Positions 1 through 7,525 of a DNA stretch of 64,000 nt are shown piece after piece (within the stretch, counting starts at the first letter, position 1; each line of letters starts with the position of its first letter). The stretch is from a bacterium. Lineage in GTDB: Bacteria > Arandabacterota > Arandabacteria > Arandabacterales > Arandabacteraceae. The position numbers and the translations under genes are program-made. The stretch covers positions 22,288 to 86,287 of the forward strand of contig JALGWB010000001.1 in the NCBI GenBank assembly GCA_025774405.1. Reading direction: 5' to 3'. The notes below the pieces were generated by a model that was given only the letters and a program-made list of their open reading frames with translations, did no database searches and was not told where the DNA came from.

Positions 1-44
1 ACCTGGGAAGTTTGCGATTGTTGTGAATCTATCACCTCGGTCAT
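1..44 (-). CDS. partial gene, N-terminus only
   Basis: An ATG at 44..42 overlaps the stop of the next gene upstream (ATGA), and the frame stays open to the window edge. The 14 visible residues begin MTEVIDSQQ. The coupling pattern is the same as in the rest of this arm, so a real gene probably continues to the left. Function cannot be judged. Confidence 0.5.
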   Translation of the reverse strand, partial: MTEVIDSQQSQTSQ

Positions 45-277
45 GACTCATCCCACCTTTCTCTGTCTGCTCTGTTTTGCCATTCTGATACCCAGTTAGG
101 CATGGGTTCCAATTTCTCACCCCGCAGGCGAGCCTCCTCCTTGAGCCAAGTGTCCTCAGCCTCGTCGTCCAATTCAACAAAGGGACCTCGGAAGGGGCCT
201 TTGCGATTCTCTAGTTCTTGAAAGAAGGCTTGGTCCATAACCTCCTCTAACTCTTCAGACAATTCAGGCGTTCTCAC
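41..277 (-). CDS. hypothetical acidic protein (78 aa)
   Basis: I start this gene at GTG 277, not at the longer in-frame TTG, because AAAGGAGG lies 6-7 bases upstream and the GTG overlaps the upstream stop as GTGA. The product begins MRTPELSEELEEV and is rich in Glu, Asp and Trp, with no recognisable domain. It is translationally coupled to the genes on both sides, so it is part of the leftward early operon. Function unknown. Confidence 0.65.
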   Translation of the reverse strand: MRTPELSEELEEVMDQAFFQELENRKGPFRGPFVELDDEAEDTWLKEEARLRGEKLEPMPNWVSEWQNRADRERWDES

Positions 278-654
278 TTTGCCTCCTTTACCAAAGTAAC
301 ATCGACGGAAGAAATACTTACTCCGACTTGAAAGCGGGTTTTGTGCCTCCAAAACCGCATAATGCCGCTCGGATACTCACAGTCTGTTCGTAAAATGGGA
401 ATAAGGTTGAAGAGACTTTTGGGAACCGTCTCCTCAGTAAACTTCCAATTTACATCATCACAGTAGGCGGCTATCTCAGATATCCACTTTTCGCCTATTC
501 GTGTCACTCCCACGACTGCAATTTGCATGAAGCCGCTCTCATGCTTGCGACGTGTGGGGACAAGATATAGCCAGTCGTAAGTCGATACTTCGTCCCAAGG
601 CCTTTCAGGTAGGCTCAATAGGGCCTTATGGGTGATCTTACCTAGAACTTCCAT
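274..654 (-). CDS. hypothetical protein (126 aa)
   Basis: ATG at 654 has a strong GGGGAGG site about 7 bases upstream. The product starts MEVLGKITHKALL and looks globular; I recognise no family. Its stop overlaps the GTG of the next gene (GTGA). Sixteen bases separate it from the Fe-S nuclease gene upstream, so it is co-transcribed with the DNA-processing genes. Function unknown. Confidence 0.65.
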   Translation of the reverse strand: MEVLGKITHKALLSLPERPWDEVSTYDWLYLVPTRRKHESGFMQIAVVGVTRIGEKWISEIAAYCDDVNWKFTEETVPKSLFNLIPILRTDCEYPSGIMRFWRHKTRFQVGVSISSVDVTLVKEAK

Positions 655-670
655 GATATACCTCCCCTAT

Positions 671-1420
671 TCAACAAATGTCTCGATAGCTACACCAACG
701 GCATAAGTAGGATTCTCTCCTGGGAAATCTGCCTGCCGAGACTCCTTCAACGAACTCTGGGATAATCACGGAGTCAAGTTCATCTAACTGTGCCTCACTA
801 CGGTGAACTTCAGCGATCTGCCACTGAACTGGGAGAGCCTTGGTGCCGATTACAAATAGGAATCTATGCCCAGGAATCTGTTTCATATAGCAAGTGGATT
901 GCAAATCCTCCTTGAGGCGTTTCTTGGGCCAAGGTCGAGAGGCAGTTTTGAAATCGTAGATAGCGTCTTCAGTCACTAGGTCAGGATGAGATATAAAGGG
1001 CAGATGACCGCCGTCTGGCAGTGAAACCTGTCTCCTCACTGTCATCTCCACGCCCACGATGGGAGAGAGGATAGATGGGGCTATCTCAGTCATGTAGGAG
1101 CGAACCATGGCGAGGCCTAAGGCCCGGAGATCGCTGGGATCGTTCCCAGACCAGTCGATCTGCTCTGTGAAAGTCACTACCCCATCTCGGAAGAAGTCAT
1201 CTGTGATCCCACAATCCCACTCTCTCTCGAATGCTGACAGAGCCCTGGTTTCCTCGTCTATCAGCCCAGCCGCTATGCCAGCATGCACACACCTACCAAA
1301 GTAAAGTGGCCATGGGCATGCTACTGGGATGGCTAGAACTTCCGAAAGATAGAACTTCCGAGGACACTGACGGTACTGGGATAGATATGTATAGGAGAGA
1401 GACTTAAGCTCGAAACTCAT
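671..1420 (-). CDS. Cas4/RecB-like PD-(D/E)XK nuclease with Fe-S cysteines
   Basis: Likely a DNA exonuclease used in phage replication or recombination. Seen directly: a QCPRKFYL motif near residues 18-25, a Glu in GVEM (about 125), HPDL (Asp about 147) and YDFKT (Asp about 156, Lys about 158), which together match the PD-(D/E)XK core. Four cysteines at about 19, 240, 243 and 249 match the split 4Fe-4S set of Cas4 and AddB nucleases. The length of 249 aa fits Cas4-like phage nucleases. There is no CRISPR array or cas1/cas2 nearby, so a CRISPR role is unlikely. It overlaps the upstream gene by ATGA. A partner role with the SSB-like protein at 2081-2788 and the helicase at 3577-5157 is inferred from position. 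Confidence 0.88.
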   Translation of the reverse strand: MSFELKSLSYTYLSQYRQCPRKFYLSEVLAIPVACPWPLYFGRCVHAGIAAGLIDEETRALSAFEREWDCGITDDFFRDGVVTFTEQIDWSGNDPSDLRALGLAMVRSYMTEIAPSILSPIVGVEMTVRRQVSLPDGGHLPFISHPDLVTEDAIYDFKTASRPWPKKRLKEDLQSTCYMKQIPGHRFLFVIGTKALPVQWQIAEVHRSEAQLDELDSVIIPEFVEGVSAGRFPRRESYLCRWCSYRDIC

Positions 1421-1791
1421 ACCAGTCTCTCCTCACACTTGCTTGGTCTCTCCACATATCTCCCTACCCTTCCCATCTCATCATAGACGACTTCACATGG
1501 CAACTCGCCCTTTGTCCAGGCCAACCCGTTTATGATGATAGTTGTGCCCTCGTCATATTTACATAAGAGGCTATAAAGTAGAGATAATTCTTGTTCATAG
1601 CCTCTGATTTGACCCATAAGGCCATATCGAGGCAGGGCAACAACAGGAGTGACTTTGCCTGTTAGCCAATTCTTCCTTGCAGGCTTTAGAACCTCAGTTA
1701 ATGGCTCTTTGCGAAGATCATCTAGTTCCATCTGATACTTTTCAAGTATGGGCTCAATTACGGTCCTGAGGTCACTCTGTGGCTTACTCAT
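1417..1791 (-). CDS. hypothetical protein (124 aa)
   Basis: ATG at 1791 with GGGGAG five bases upstream; the stop overlaps the nuclease start as ATGA. The first 40 residues are charged and helical; the rest is mixed, with a Trp and two Cys and no clear metal site. No family recognised. Because it is coupled to the nuclease it may be an accessory to it, but that is inference from position only. Confidence 0.65.
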   Translation of the reverse strand: MSKPQSDLRTVIEPILEKYQMELDDLRKEPLTEVLKPARKNWLTGKVTPVVALPRYGLMGQIRGYEQELSLLYSLLCKYDEGTTIIINGLAWTKGELPCEVVYDEMGRVGRYVERPSKCEERLV

Positions 1792-1985
1792 GCTAACTCC
1801 CCTGTGAACTCTAGGCTATCTCTGGGCTTGATCTCCACCCTGACTTTGGCTCCTCTCAATGCCTCAAACAAGTCCTGGCCGTAATGACGCTGTGCTGTTC
1901 TCAGAGTTAGCACCACTATGCTCTCCTGGCTAGATGCCGAACGACTTACTATTCTAACCAACTCACCGCTCAGAGTGATTTTCAT
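1788..1985 (-). CDS. small hypothetical protein (65 aa)
   Basis: ATG at 1985 with AGGAGG five bases upstream; four-base overlap with the next gene. The product (MKITLSGELVRIV...) alternates hydrophobic and polar residues as in a small beta-barrel, but I cannot assign it. It is the first of a coupled trio ending in the Fe-S nuclease. Confidence 0.6.
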   Translation of the reverse strand: MKITLSGELVRIVSRSASSQESIVVLTLRTAQRHYGQDLFEALRGAKVRVEIKPRDSLEFTGELA

Positions 1986-2080
1986 GGATGTCCTCCTGGA
2001 TGGTGGGCTAGGGCAAGAATGCTACTCTAGCCCACCTTCTCAAGGGAGATAAGCCTAAGGCAGACTTACTCCCCGCGACT

Positions 2081-2788
2081 CTAAAATCTCATCTCAAAGC
2101 TGTAGGCTCCGTTCTCCTCACTCACGCACTCGGCTGCTACTAGGCTGCTCAGAGCGCTGGCTCCTCTAGTGGCTATCGCGGCTTTGAGTCCCTTCTCGTG
2201 CTGATTGATGCTCAGCATCATCAAGGCAGGCCACTTGAGAGGGCCCTTGCCCGAAGCCTTGGCAGCTTCCAGAGTGTCCAGGAGAGCGTTCTGCACAGCT
2301 TCATCTGAGTCAGAGCCAGCAGAGCCAGTCTCCTCGGTCACGTCTCTCTTGCCCAAGTACTTGGTAGGGACCAGGATCATGGGCTCCCTATCACCGATCT
2401 TGATCTTGCGTCCTGATACCTCGGACATGGTCTTACGTTCCCAGTGGAAGGTCATACCCTCCCAAACTGAGGCCTCGTCCCCAGGAGGCAACTTAGCCTC
2501 ACACTTCAGAGCGGACTTAACCAGGAGGTCTATCTTGGAGTTCTCCTTGAACTGAGCTCCTCCTACTCTAAGCCCACCGTCCAGTACCACGAAGTCGCCC
2601 TTGCCAAGTGAGTACCAGGCAAGCTGATTCTCGCCTGCGTAGTCAGGGTCTAGGTTCTTGATCGAGAGAACCATCTGTACTCCGTAGTCGCCCTCTTGGA
2701 AGACGGCGGTCTCCACCACTCCATCGAACTTGTCCAGGAAGCCTGCAGGTTCAGGATTCCTGTTCCAACCAAACTCTCCTTTAGGCAT
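2081..2788 (-). CDS. conserved phage replication-accessory / SSB-like protein
   Basis: 235 aa with AAAGGAG upstream of ATG 2788. The N-terminal ~140 residues follow a pattern I know from many phages next to Cas4-like nucleases and helicases: an opening GFLDKFDG, an AWYSLGKGDF stretch, then a KENSKIDLLVKS stretch and a VPTKYLGK strand, consistent with an OB-like beta fold. An acidic linker (SAGSDSDEA, ~155-165) leads to a C-terminal ~80-residue helical segment that could be a winged helix. ssDNA binding is inferred from family context, not shown by the sequence. Confidence 0.6.
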   Translation of the reverse strand: MPKGEFGWNRNPEPAGFLDKFDGVVETAVFQEGDYGVQMVLSIKNLDPDYAGENQLAWYSLGKGDFVVLDGGLRVGGAQFKENSKIDLLVKSALKCEAKLPPGDEASVWEGMTFHWERKTMSEVSGRKIKIGDREPMILVPTKYLGKRDVTEETGSAGSDSDEAVQNALLDTLEAAKASGKGPLKWPALMMLSINQHEKGLKAAIATRGASALSSLVAAECVSEENGAYSFEMRF

Positions 2789-2831
2789 GTCTTTCTCCTT
2801 TATGTAGATAAACGGCTAACCGATCTAGGCC

Positions 2832-3005
2832 TTATTCCCCTATTCTCCTCCTTTCGATTTTATCAGCTTGGCAGATGCGAGCAAGAACTGCCAGCAAGGA
2901 TGAACCACAGAAGACCGCAGTGGCAGTGGGGAGATCTCCGAGACACAACAGGATAGTAGCTGCAAATCCGCCAAGTGTCGCTAGGGCCATGAGGAAGTTG
3001 TCCAT
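2832..3005 (-). CDS. small membrane protein with two possible starts
   Basis: From ATG 3005 the product is 57 aa (MDNFLMALATL...) with two hydrophobic segments separated by a short LGDLP turn and a basic C-terminus (IERRR). An in-frame ATG at 3038 would add 11 residues including an Arg-Lys pair. Both starts have a usable ribosome binding site (AAGAGG before 3005, GGGAG before 3038). Two-start small membrane proteins are known among phage holins; a holin role here is only a suggestion. Confidence 0.6.
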   Translation of the reverse strand: MDNFLMALATLGGFAATILLCLGDLPTATAVFCGSSLLAVLARICQADKIERRRIGE

Positions 3006-3151
3006 CGTTACCTCTTTTCTCCAATCGAGTCCTTGCATTGTGAATCTCCCTTTTCTGTTTTAGCCCGCTGCCGAGACCTCTTAAGTCAGCTCCTACTGCG
3101 ATGTGTGCTAAGGTAGCAAGACCTTCCTTTTTACTGTCTAGCATCAATCCT

Positions 3152-3238
3152 CTAGGTTAAAGCAAGTACTGCCAAGAGACAAGCACCAACGAGCACACCA
3201 GCAATAGATGACCAGCCAGGTCTCGCCATAGGCCTCAT
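3152..3238 (-). CDS. 28-residue transmembrane micropeptide
   Basis: ATG at 3238 overlaps the stop of the 3235-3537 gene (ATGA) and the frame ends at TAG 3154..3152. The peptide opens with MRPMARPGW and then has one hydrophobic helix (SSIAGVLVGACLLAVLAL). It is too short for normal gene calling, but the stop-start coupling and the near-perfect membrane segment make it credible. A second 28-residue membrane peptide with the same coupling lies at 7439-7525. Confidence 0.5.
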   Translation of the reverse strand: MRPMARPGWSSIAGVLVGACLLAVLALT

Positions 3239-3537
3239 TCCATAGGTACCTCCTCATTGCCAGGAGCCTCGCGGGGCTTCATCTCGATCTCAACTACATT
3301 CTTCTTGGCCAGAAGAACACTCAATTTCCCGCCCCCCGATTCTCGGACTGTAAGTGAATTCTTGACGCCACGGGTCAGGAAGATCTTCCAACGAGGCCCT
3401 TTCCAATCCTCGCCCAGCATGTCTATAACTATGCCGCCGAGATCTTCGGTAAACCCCGTATCGCCTTCACTAACGATCTCCTCCCAGGCACCAGGACATT
3501 CACTGCCTTTGGGGAACTTAACCAAGTAAACCTTCAT
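3235..3537 (-). CDS. hypothetical protein (100 aa)
   Basis: ATG at 3537 preceded by GAAAGGAGG. The product (MKVYLVKFPKGSE...) is acidic, with a Glu/Pro-rich tail and no motif I recognise. It is translationally coupled to the downstream membrane micropeptide. Function unknown. Confidence 0.65.
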   Translation of the reverse strand: MKVYLVKFPKGSECPGAWEEIVSEGDTGFTEDLGGIVIDMLGEDWKGPRWKIFLTRGVKNSLTVRESGGGKLSVLLAKKNVVEIEMKPREAPGNEEVPME

Positions 3538-3576
3538 TATCCCTCCTTTCCCTTGGACATACTTAGTTGTAACAGG

Positions 3577-5157
3577 CTAGCTACTTCCTTTTTTTCTCCA
3601 AACTATGGCATCTTTGAACCACTGGGGGAAATAGTCTCTATACTTATTGACCAGCCAACCCAGATGCCCGTCTAGCATGTAATTGACCGACCAGTCAGTG
3701 GGACTCCTAGTTGTACGCCCCGTAGTCTGCACGATGTTCATGCAGGTCTGATACTGATACCAACGCTTGCTCTCGTTTGCCCTCGCCCGAATCTGCGGAT
3801 CGGCTAGGGACGGAAAGGGCGTTTTGACCTGGATGGCGAATCTCGCTCTATCGTCATCGAAGGAGACCCCCTCGGACATAGATGGTGACACGAGAACCTT
3901 CGGTCCCTCTGCTGCCATGAACTCACCCAAGACCTCGCTCCTGTCCGCTCGGCCATGGGTTATCATGTACTCAGACCACCGCGAGTAGGCAAGTAGATAG
4001 TCTCGTATCTTGTAGCTCACGCTGTGAATGATACCCTTCTGGCCCTCGGCGAAATGCCTATCTAGTATCTTGTCGCATTCTTGGACTACTCTGGGAAGTT
4101 GGCTCTCCAGTGTCTTGCGATTCAACTTAACCACAGCCAGATTTATCAAAGGTCTACTTGCAACAGGAAAGGTAGATTGCACTTCAAGGCTACCATGCTC
4201 TCCTATTCCTAACACCTCAGGGAACGGTGGCGTTGCCGACATGAGCAGAAACTTCTGGCCATGCTTGAACAAGTACGGATAGGCATACTTGCTAACCCAC
4301 ACTGGCTTGAACTTGACAGACCAGGGTTTGTATTCCTCCAGCCAGGTCTCATTGAGCTCAGACAGCTTCCCGACTTCCTTGTAGACGCGGTCAAGTCTTT
4401 GGTAGTCTTTCATGAAGGACTTATCCCAATTGAATGATTGAGCCTGGGCAGCGAGCTTAGCCAGGACATCGCTGACCTTGGGCAGGATGGCCATTGCCCA
4501 TTCTTTCCACCTTGTAAAGCCTTTGAGACTGGGAACTTGGATGCCATACTTACCCAGGAGCTTCTTGTTGATAGAGATATTCACCCAGGACATGAGCTCC
4601 CGTTCTGTACGGTGAGACTCATCCAAGATCACAAAAGGCCGTCTCATCTTGCCAATATAGTTGAGCTCATTGAGAGCATAAGCGTAGGGCATCGCCACGA
4701 TGTCTGCTCCTAGCGCCCTCTTCTTAGCCAGGTAGTAGGGACATTTCGAGAACTTCACTGGGCACTGATCTCCCATAGTACATGGTGCGATGTCTGCAGT
4801 GAGATGCGGATAAACATAACAAGGATAATTACTCCTGCCTTTCATCACCACGACGCTTTCTGGGAAGGACATCTCATATTGAGAAGCCAGCTGCTTGGTG
4901 CCAACTAAGATGAGAGCTCTGAGCCTTAGCTCTTTTGCTACTGCGCAGCCAATCAACGACTTGCCCGTTCCGGTGGGTCCGCTCAGGCTTACAAGATTGT
5001 AAGAATCGCTAAGTTGTTTGGCGATTTCCCCAATGGCCTCGCGCTGATGGAGTCTCCAGTGCGGAAACCTTTCCCCTGGAAACCCCAAATCGGCAGGGGT
5101 GTCATAATTCATCGGCGCGTGGTCGGCGGGGAATCCTAGTTCTGATGGTCTAATCAT
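3577..5157 (-). CDS. DinG/XPD-family Fe-S DNA helicase
   Basis: Superfamily 2 DNA helicase, expected to unwind DNA 5'-3' using ATP. Counting from ATG 5157 (AGAGGT eight bases upstream; the longer frame from 5184 has no binding site) the protein has 526 residues: Walker A GPTGTGKS at 60-67, four cysteines at about 113, 126, 132 and 139 placed as in the XPD/DinG 4Fe-4S domain, the DEAH-like box DESH at 179-182, a LLMSATPP motif III, and an arginine motif QTTGRTTR near the C-terminus. It overlaps the ribbon-helix-helix gene upstream by eight bases. With the Fe-S nuclease it gives this arm two Fe-S DNA enzymes. Confidence 0.92.
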   Translation of the reverse strand: MIRPSELGFPADHAPMNYDTPADLGFPGERFPHWRLHQREAIGEIAKQLSDSYNLVSLSGPTGTGKSLIGCAVAKELRLRALILVGTKQLASQYEMSFPESVVVMKGRSNYPCYVYPHLTADIAPCTMGDQCPVKFSKCPYYLAKKRALGADIVAMPYAYALNELNYIGKMRRPFVILDESHRTERELMSWVNISINKKLLGKYGIQVPSLKGFTRWKEWAMAILPKVSDVLAKLAAQAQSFNWDKSFMKDYQRLDRVYKEVGKLSELNETWLEEYKPWSVKFKPVWVSKYAYPYLFKHGQKFLLMSATPPFPEVLGIGEHGSLEVQSTFPVASRPLINLAVVKLNRKTLESQLPRVVQECDKILDRHFAEGQKGIIHSVSYKIRDYLLAYSRWSEYMITHGRADRSEVLGEFMAAEGPKVLVSPSMSEGVSFDDDRARFAIQVKTPFPSLADPQIRARANESKRWYQYQTCMNIVQTTGRTTRSPTDWSVNYMLDGHLGWLVNKYRDYFPQWFKDAIVWRKKGSS

Positions 5158-5500
5158 CCAAGACCTCTGAGAGTACCTGGGCATCTTTGGGCAGAACCAG
5201 GAACGGAAATCTCTGTTGCATAGCGGCCATCCTAGATAGAATAGTTTGGCTTCCTGTATTCCGCCAATCTGCTGCTAGACGTTGAAAGGTGGCCCTAATG
5301 TTCTCCCTGCGTCTAACAATCCGCCTAGATTGAATCAGGGAAAGCTCATCCTCAGTAAACCCCTGATCTTCCTCAATAGCTTTCTGAAGCTTCTCTCTTG
5401 CATACTCTGAGATGTTCCCGCCACGGCGGTTGGTGACTCTGATAAGACCATCCCAGGTCTCATCATCTAGGCGAACCCGAATCGTGTGATTGAGAGCCAA
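5150..5500 (-). CDS. ribbon-helix-helix DNA-binding regulator
   Basis: 116 aa starting at TTG 5500, chosen because AGGAGG sits 7-8 bases upstream. The N-terminal ~45 residues (IRVRLDDETWDGL, then GGNISEYAREKL) match an Arc/MetJ-type ribbon-helix-helix: a basic strand followed by two helices. The rest is helical and charged. It overlaps the second ribbon-helix-helix gene upstream by 38 bases. The pair sits first and second after promoter 6107-6135 and its repeat array, so autoregulation is likely but inferred. Confidence 0.75.
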   Translation of the reverse strand: MALNHTIRVRLDDETWDGLIRVTNRRGGNISEYAREKLQKAIEEDQGFTEDELSLIQSRRIVRRRENIRATFQRLAADWRNTGSQTILSRMAAMQQRFPFLVLPKDAQVLSEVLDD

Positions 5501-5858
5501 TGTTGTCTCCTCCTGTTCTTTTTCGGGTTACCTCGAGTGCCCTGACGACGGCAGGTTCCAGGCCTAAATTGGGATAAGTCTCGCGAAGACTCTGAATCGC
5601 TTCGAGGTGAGTAAAGTCACCCGTTTTAGTCCAAAGGCTATAGAGAGTCTTCACCTTCTCCTCAGCTAACTCAATGCTATGAAGTTGATGATAGAGGCTG
5701 GCAAGGGAACGTTCCCCCTCAGACGTTCCCCTAAGAATCTTCTCCTCAATCGCGGATCGCACATATTCAGAGAGCGAGGACCTGCCAGTCTCAAGAGCCT
5801 CACGGAGAGCAGCATATTCAACCCCGCTTAGACGGACCGAAATGACCTTCTCTTTCAT
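5463..5858 (-). CDS. ribbon-helix-helix DNA-binding regulator
   Basis: 131 aa from ATG 5858, which has GGGAGGAG just upstream; the longer frame to 5933 lacks a site. The first ~45 residues (KVISVRLSGVEYAAL, then SSLSEYVRSAIEEK) form a ribbon-helix-helix pattern. It resembles the next gene in order and size, so the two may come from a duplication. First gene after promoter 6107-6135, with a leader of about 240 bases. Confidence 0.75.
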   Translation of the reverse strand: MKEKVISVRLSGVEYAALREALETGRSSLSEYVRSAIEEKILRGTSEGERSLASLYHQLHSIELAEEKVKTLYSLWTKTGDFTHLEAIQSLRETYPNLGLEPAVVRALEVTRKRTGGDNIGSQSHDSGSPR

Positions 5859-6106
5859 TTCTCCTCCCTTTTGTATGACGGTAAGAACAGGGCGTTTACG
5901 TCCAAAACAGCCAAATCCTATAAAATCTCGCAATCAACAGTAACCAACCGCTATACATAACATGTGTAAACAATCATACGGCTTTTTGACTCTGGCCTAT
6001 TAAAGAATAGAGTAGATTTCTCGGTGGGACGGAGACAGAATCCTTGTAAACGCATAAACATCCTACGCCCCGTTGACGTATTATCGTGTGAATCTAGCCT
6101 AATTCT
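5859..6106 (-). other. long untranslated leader of the left operon
   Basis: About 240 bases lie between promoter 6107-6135 and the first well-supported gene. A 36-codon frame (MFMRLQGF...) is present but its binding site is weak, so I do not call it. The leader contains a TTTACACATGTTATGTA stretch resembling the TTTACATAAYGG repeats near 21.8 kb, which could be an operator. Confidence 0.4.
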
Positions 6107-6135
6107 ACTATAGCACAAACGTACACGGTTGTCAA
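6107..6135 (-). promoter_or_regulatory. sigma70-type promoter, leftward
   Basis: On the minus strand: TTGACA (6135..6130), a 17-base spacer, TATAGT (6112..6107). Perfect -35, one mismatch in -10. It drives the ribbon-helix-helix/helicase/nuclease genes. Confidence 0.85.
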
Positions 6136-6162
6136 GTCCCAATTTCACCCCCACCTATGGGC

Positions 6163-6247
6163 GTCGTTATGTCTAGTGGCTATGAGTGTCGTTATGTCTA
6201 GTGACTACCCTCGGACAGCTACCCGCGGACAGCTACCCTCGGATAAC
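6163..6247. repeat. direct repeats upstream of the left promoter
   Basis: A 16-base sequence (GTCGTTATGTCTAGTG) occurs perfectly at 6163-6178 and 6188-6203, 25 bases apart. Three 14-base tandem units of the form TACCCTCGGACAGC follow at 6206-6219, 6220-6233 and 6234-6247. They lie just upstream of promoter 6107-6135, so they are candidate operators, possibly for the ribbon-helix-helix proteins. Confidence 0.7.
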
Positions 6248-6329
6248 TATCTATGAAACCCTATCCAGGCCAGGCAACCGAGCAAGACCACTATTGCTAT
6301 CCCCGCCTCGACAGCCAGAATCTCCCAAA

Positions 6330-6450
6330 TCAGTGTGGGCATGATTCACGTATCTCCCTTGGGCAATGTTTCATATGTCTCCCTATGGTTCACAGACCTC
6401 CTCTGGGCATGATTCACATGCCTCCCCTGGGTACACTTCACATACCTCTC
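6330..6450 (-). repeat. imperfect 20-24-base tandem repeats at a gene end
   Basis: Read on the minus strand, five imperfect units of the form GGAGGYATGTGAATCATGCCC follow each other, two inside the 3' end of the transglycosylase-like gene (coding a VCE-containing Cys/Glu-rich tail) and three beyond its stop. It looks as if repeat expansion created or extended the C-terminus. Confidence 0.6.
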
Positions 6451-6808
6451 TGGTGGGCCACCATGCCCAATTCTCACCAAGAGCATGGCAAGCTGCGAGA
6501 CTGCTCATCCAGGGACTCAAACGCGGATCGCCGTTCTTCTCCCAGTTCCATGTTACGCCCATATCGCGTAAGGCAACTCTGATGGATTCCTCATGCCACT
6601 GCCAAAGAGAAACAGCAGCCCCGTTATCGCCAACGGCATGTAGGTCCCAGTGCGACTCGTGCTCTACTATGCAGCAGGCCAGACTAGGGTCTACATGGTA
6701 GAGGCCCGCCGAGACTCTGACAACAGCCCTGAGATAGTCCTCTGGTGGCGGCTCAGATGCAGGGTGGATAGCCAATATGAGCAGGGCAGCCAGAATGCGA
6801 GGGTTCAA
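6383..6808 (-). CDS. lytic transglycosylase-like protein with signal peptide
   Basis: 141 aa. Residues 1-18 (MNPRILAALLILAIHPAS) look like a signal or anchor segment. Then comes a short lysozyme-like core: IVEHESHW with candidate catalytic Glu at 51, followed by GDNGAAVSLWQWH, the SLT consensus except that the usual Gly before LWQ is Ser. The tail (from ~120) is Cys/Glu-rich and encoded by tandem repeats. It probably cleaves peptidoglycan; placement in an early arm rather than beside a lysis cassette is odd. Overlaps the upstream gene by ATGA. Confidence 0.65.
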   Translation of the reverse strand: MNPRILAALLILAIHPASEPPPEDYLRAVVRVSAGLYHVDPSLACCIVEHESHWDLHAVGDNGAAVSLWQWHEESIRVALRDMGVTWNWEKNGDPRLSPWMSSLAACHALGENWAWWPTREVCEVYPGEACESCPEEVCEP

Positions 6809-7083
6809 AATGGTGCCTCCTTGTCTCCTGTAGCAGCCTTGGCAGCTGCGATCCTGTCAGCTTGCATCAGGGCCGCCTCTTGAGCGTCCGCAATATGCCT
6901 ACCGAGGCTATATCCTTGCTCGTCTATTTCTGCCTGCGCTATCTGGTCATGTATCTCGGCGATCTCGTCAGGCAAGCGTCCTCCTGTGCAGTTCTCACAA
7001 GGCTCTTCTACGAATCCGCCAGCTTCTGGATAGTCTTCAAGAACATAGCCCGTGTCGAAACATTTTGTACAATTGTGCAACAT
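6805..7083 (-). CDS. small zinc-ribbon protein (92 aa)
   Basis: From ATG 7083 (AAGGA about ten bases upstream) the product begins MLHNCTKCFDTGYV, with a second pair CENC about 20 residues later, giving a CxxC...CxxC DnaJ-like zinc site. The rest is an Ala/Glu-rich helix. An upstream in-frame start at 7158 adds a poorly supported 25 residues. Coupled to the transglycosylase-like gene. Function unknown. Confidence 0.6.
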   Translation of the reverse strand: MLHNCTKCFDTGYVLEDYPEAGGFVEEPCENCTGGRLPDEIAEIHDQIAQAEIDEQGYSLGRHIADAQEAALMQADRIAAAKAATGDKEAPF

Positions 7084-7175
7084 GTCTATTGTCCTTAGAA
7101 ATACTTGATAGGAGCACCGAGATAGAGCATCTCTCCCTTTTTCGCCGTTCTCGAACACATTCCTGATTGTTGAAG

Positions 7176-7430
7176 CTACAGCATTTGCCGGTCTACCAAC
7201 ATTTCTCCAACCCGCCAGTCACCAGGAAGCGCATCAGCCCGTCTTTGAGCAGCTTCTCTAGTACTCCACGCGGAGTCTACCTCCCAAGGATCGTGGTTAC
7301 TAAAGCATACCAGATATACAATAGACGGCTTCCTTCCCTCTATTATACCAGTGAAATCTTCTGGTGGATTGGTGACATCAACACCCTCACCAGTTACTGT
7401 ATGTCCTTCCCAGTCTCCCTTACGCATCAT
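7176..7430 (-). CDS. hypothetical protein (84 aa)
   Basis: ATG 7430 has AGGAGG five bases upstream; the longer frame begins at GTG 7532 without a good site. The product starts MMRKGDWEGHTV and contains a VYLVCFSNHDPWEVD segment; no family recognised. The membrane micropeptide gene ends nine bases upstream of its start, so the two are probably coupled. Confidence 0.55.
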   Translation of the reverse strand: MMRKGDWEGHTVTGEGVDVTNPPEDFTGIIEGRKPSIVYLVCFSNHDPWEVDSAWSTREAAQRRADALPGDWRVGEMLVDRQML

Positions 7431-7438
7431 GTGTCCTC

Positions 7439-7525
7439 CTATAATCTCTCTAATATCCACAATCCTGCTTGGACGGCCAGTAACACTAGCACACAAAGAA
7501 CAGGTGGTTTCTCTTCTCTGTTCAT
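7439..7525 (-). CDS. 28-residue transmembrane micropeptide
   Basis: ATG 7525 overlaps the stop of the 7522-7977 gene as ATGA; the stop (TAG) abuts the AGGAGG of the next gene. The peptide has a charged N-terminus (MNREEKPP) and one hydrophobic helix (VLCVLVLLAVQAGLWIL). It matches the 3152-3238 peptide in length and coupling but not in sequence. Confidence 0.5.
   Translation of the reverse strand: MNREEKPPVLCVLVLLAVQAGLWILERL

Noticed and set aside
671..1420. CRISPR Cas4 and an associated array
   Set aside because: The nuclease looks Cas4-like, but no repeat-spacer array or cas1/cas2 gene is present; phage replication nucleases of this kind are common.
2863..3147. 94-codon frame overlapping the small membrane protein
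   Set aside because: It has a weak GAGG site, but its C-terminal half is an out-of-frame copy of the better-supported membrane protein gene.
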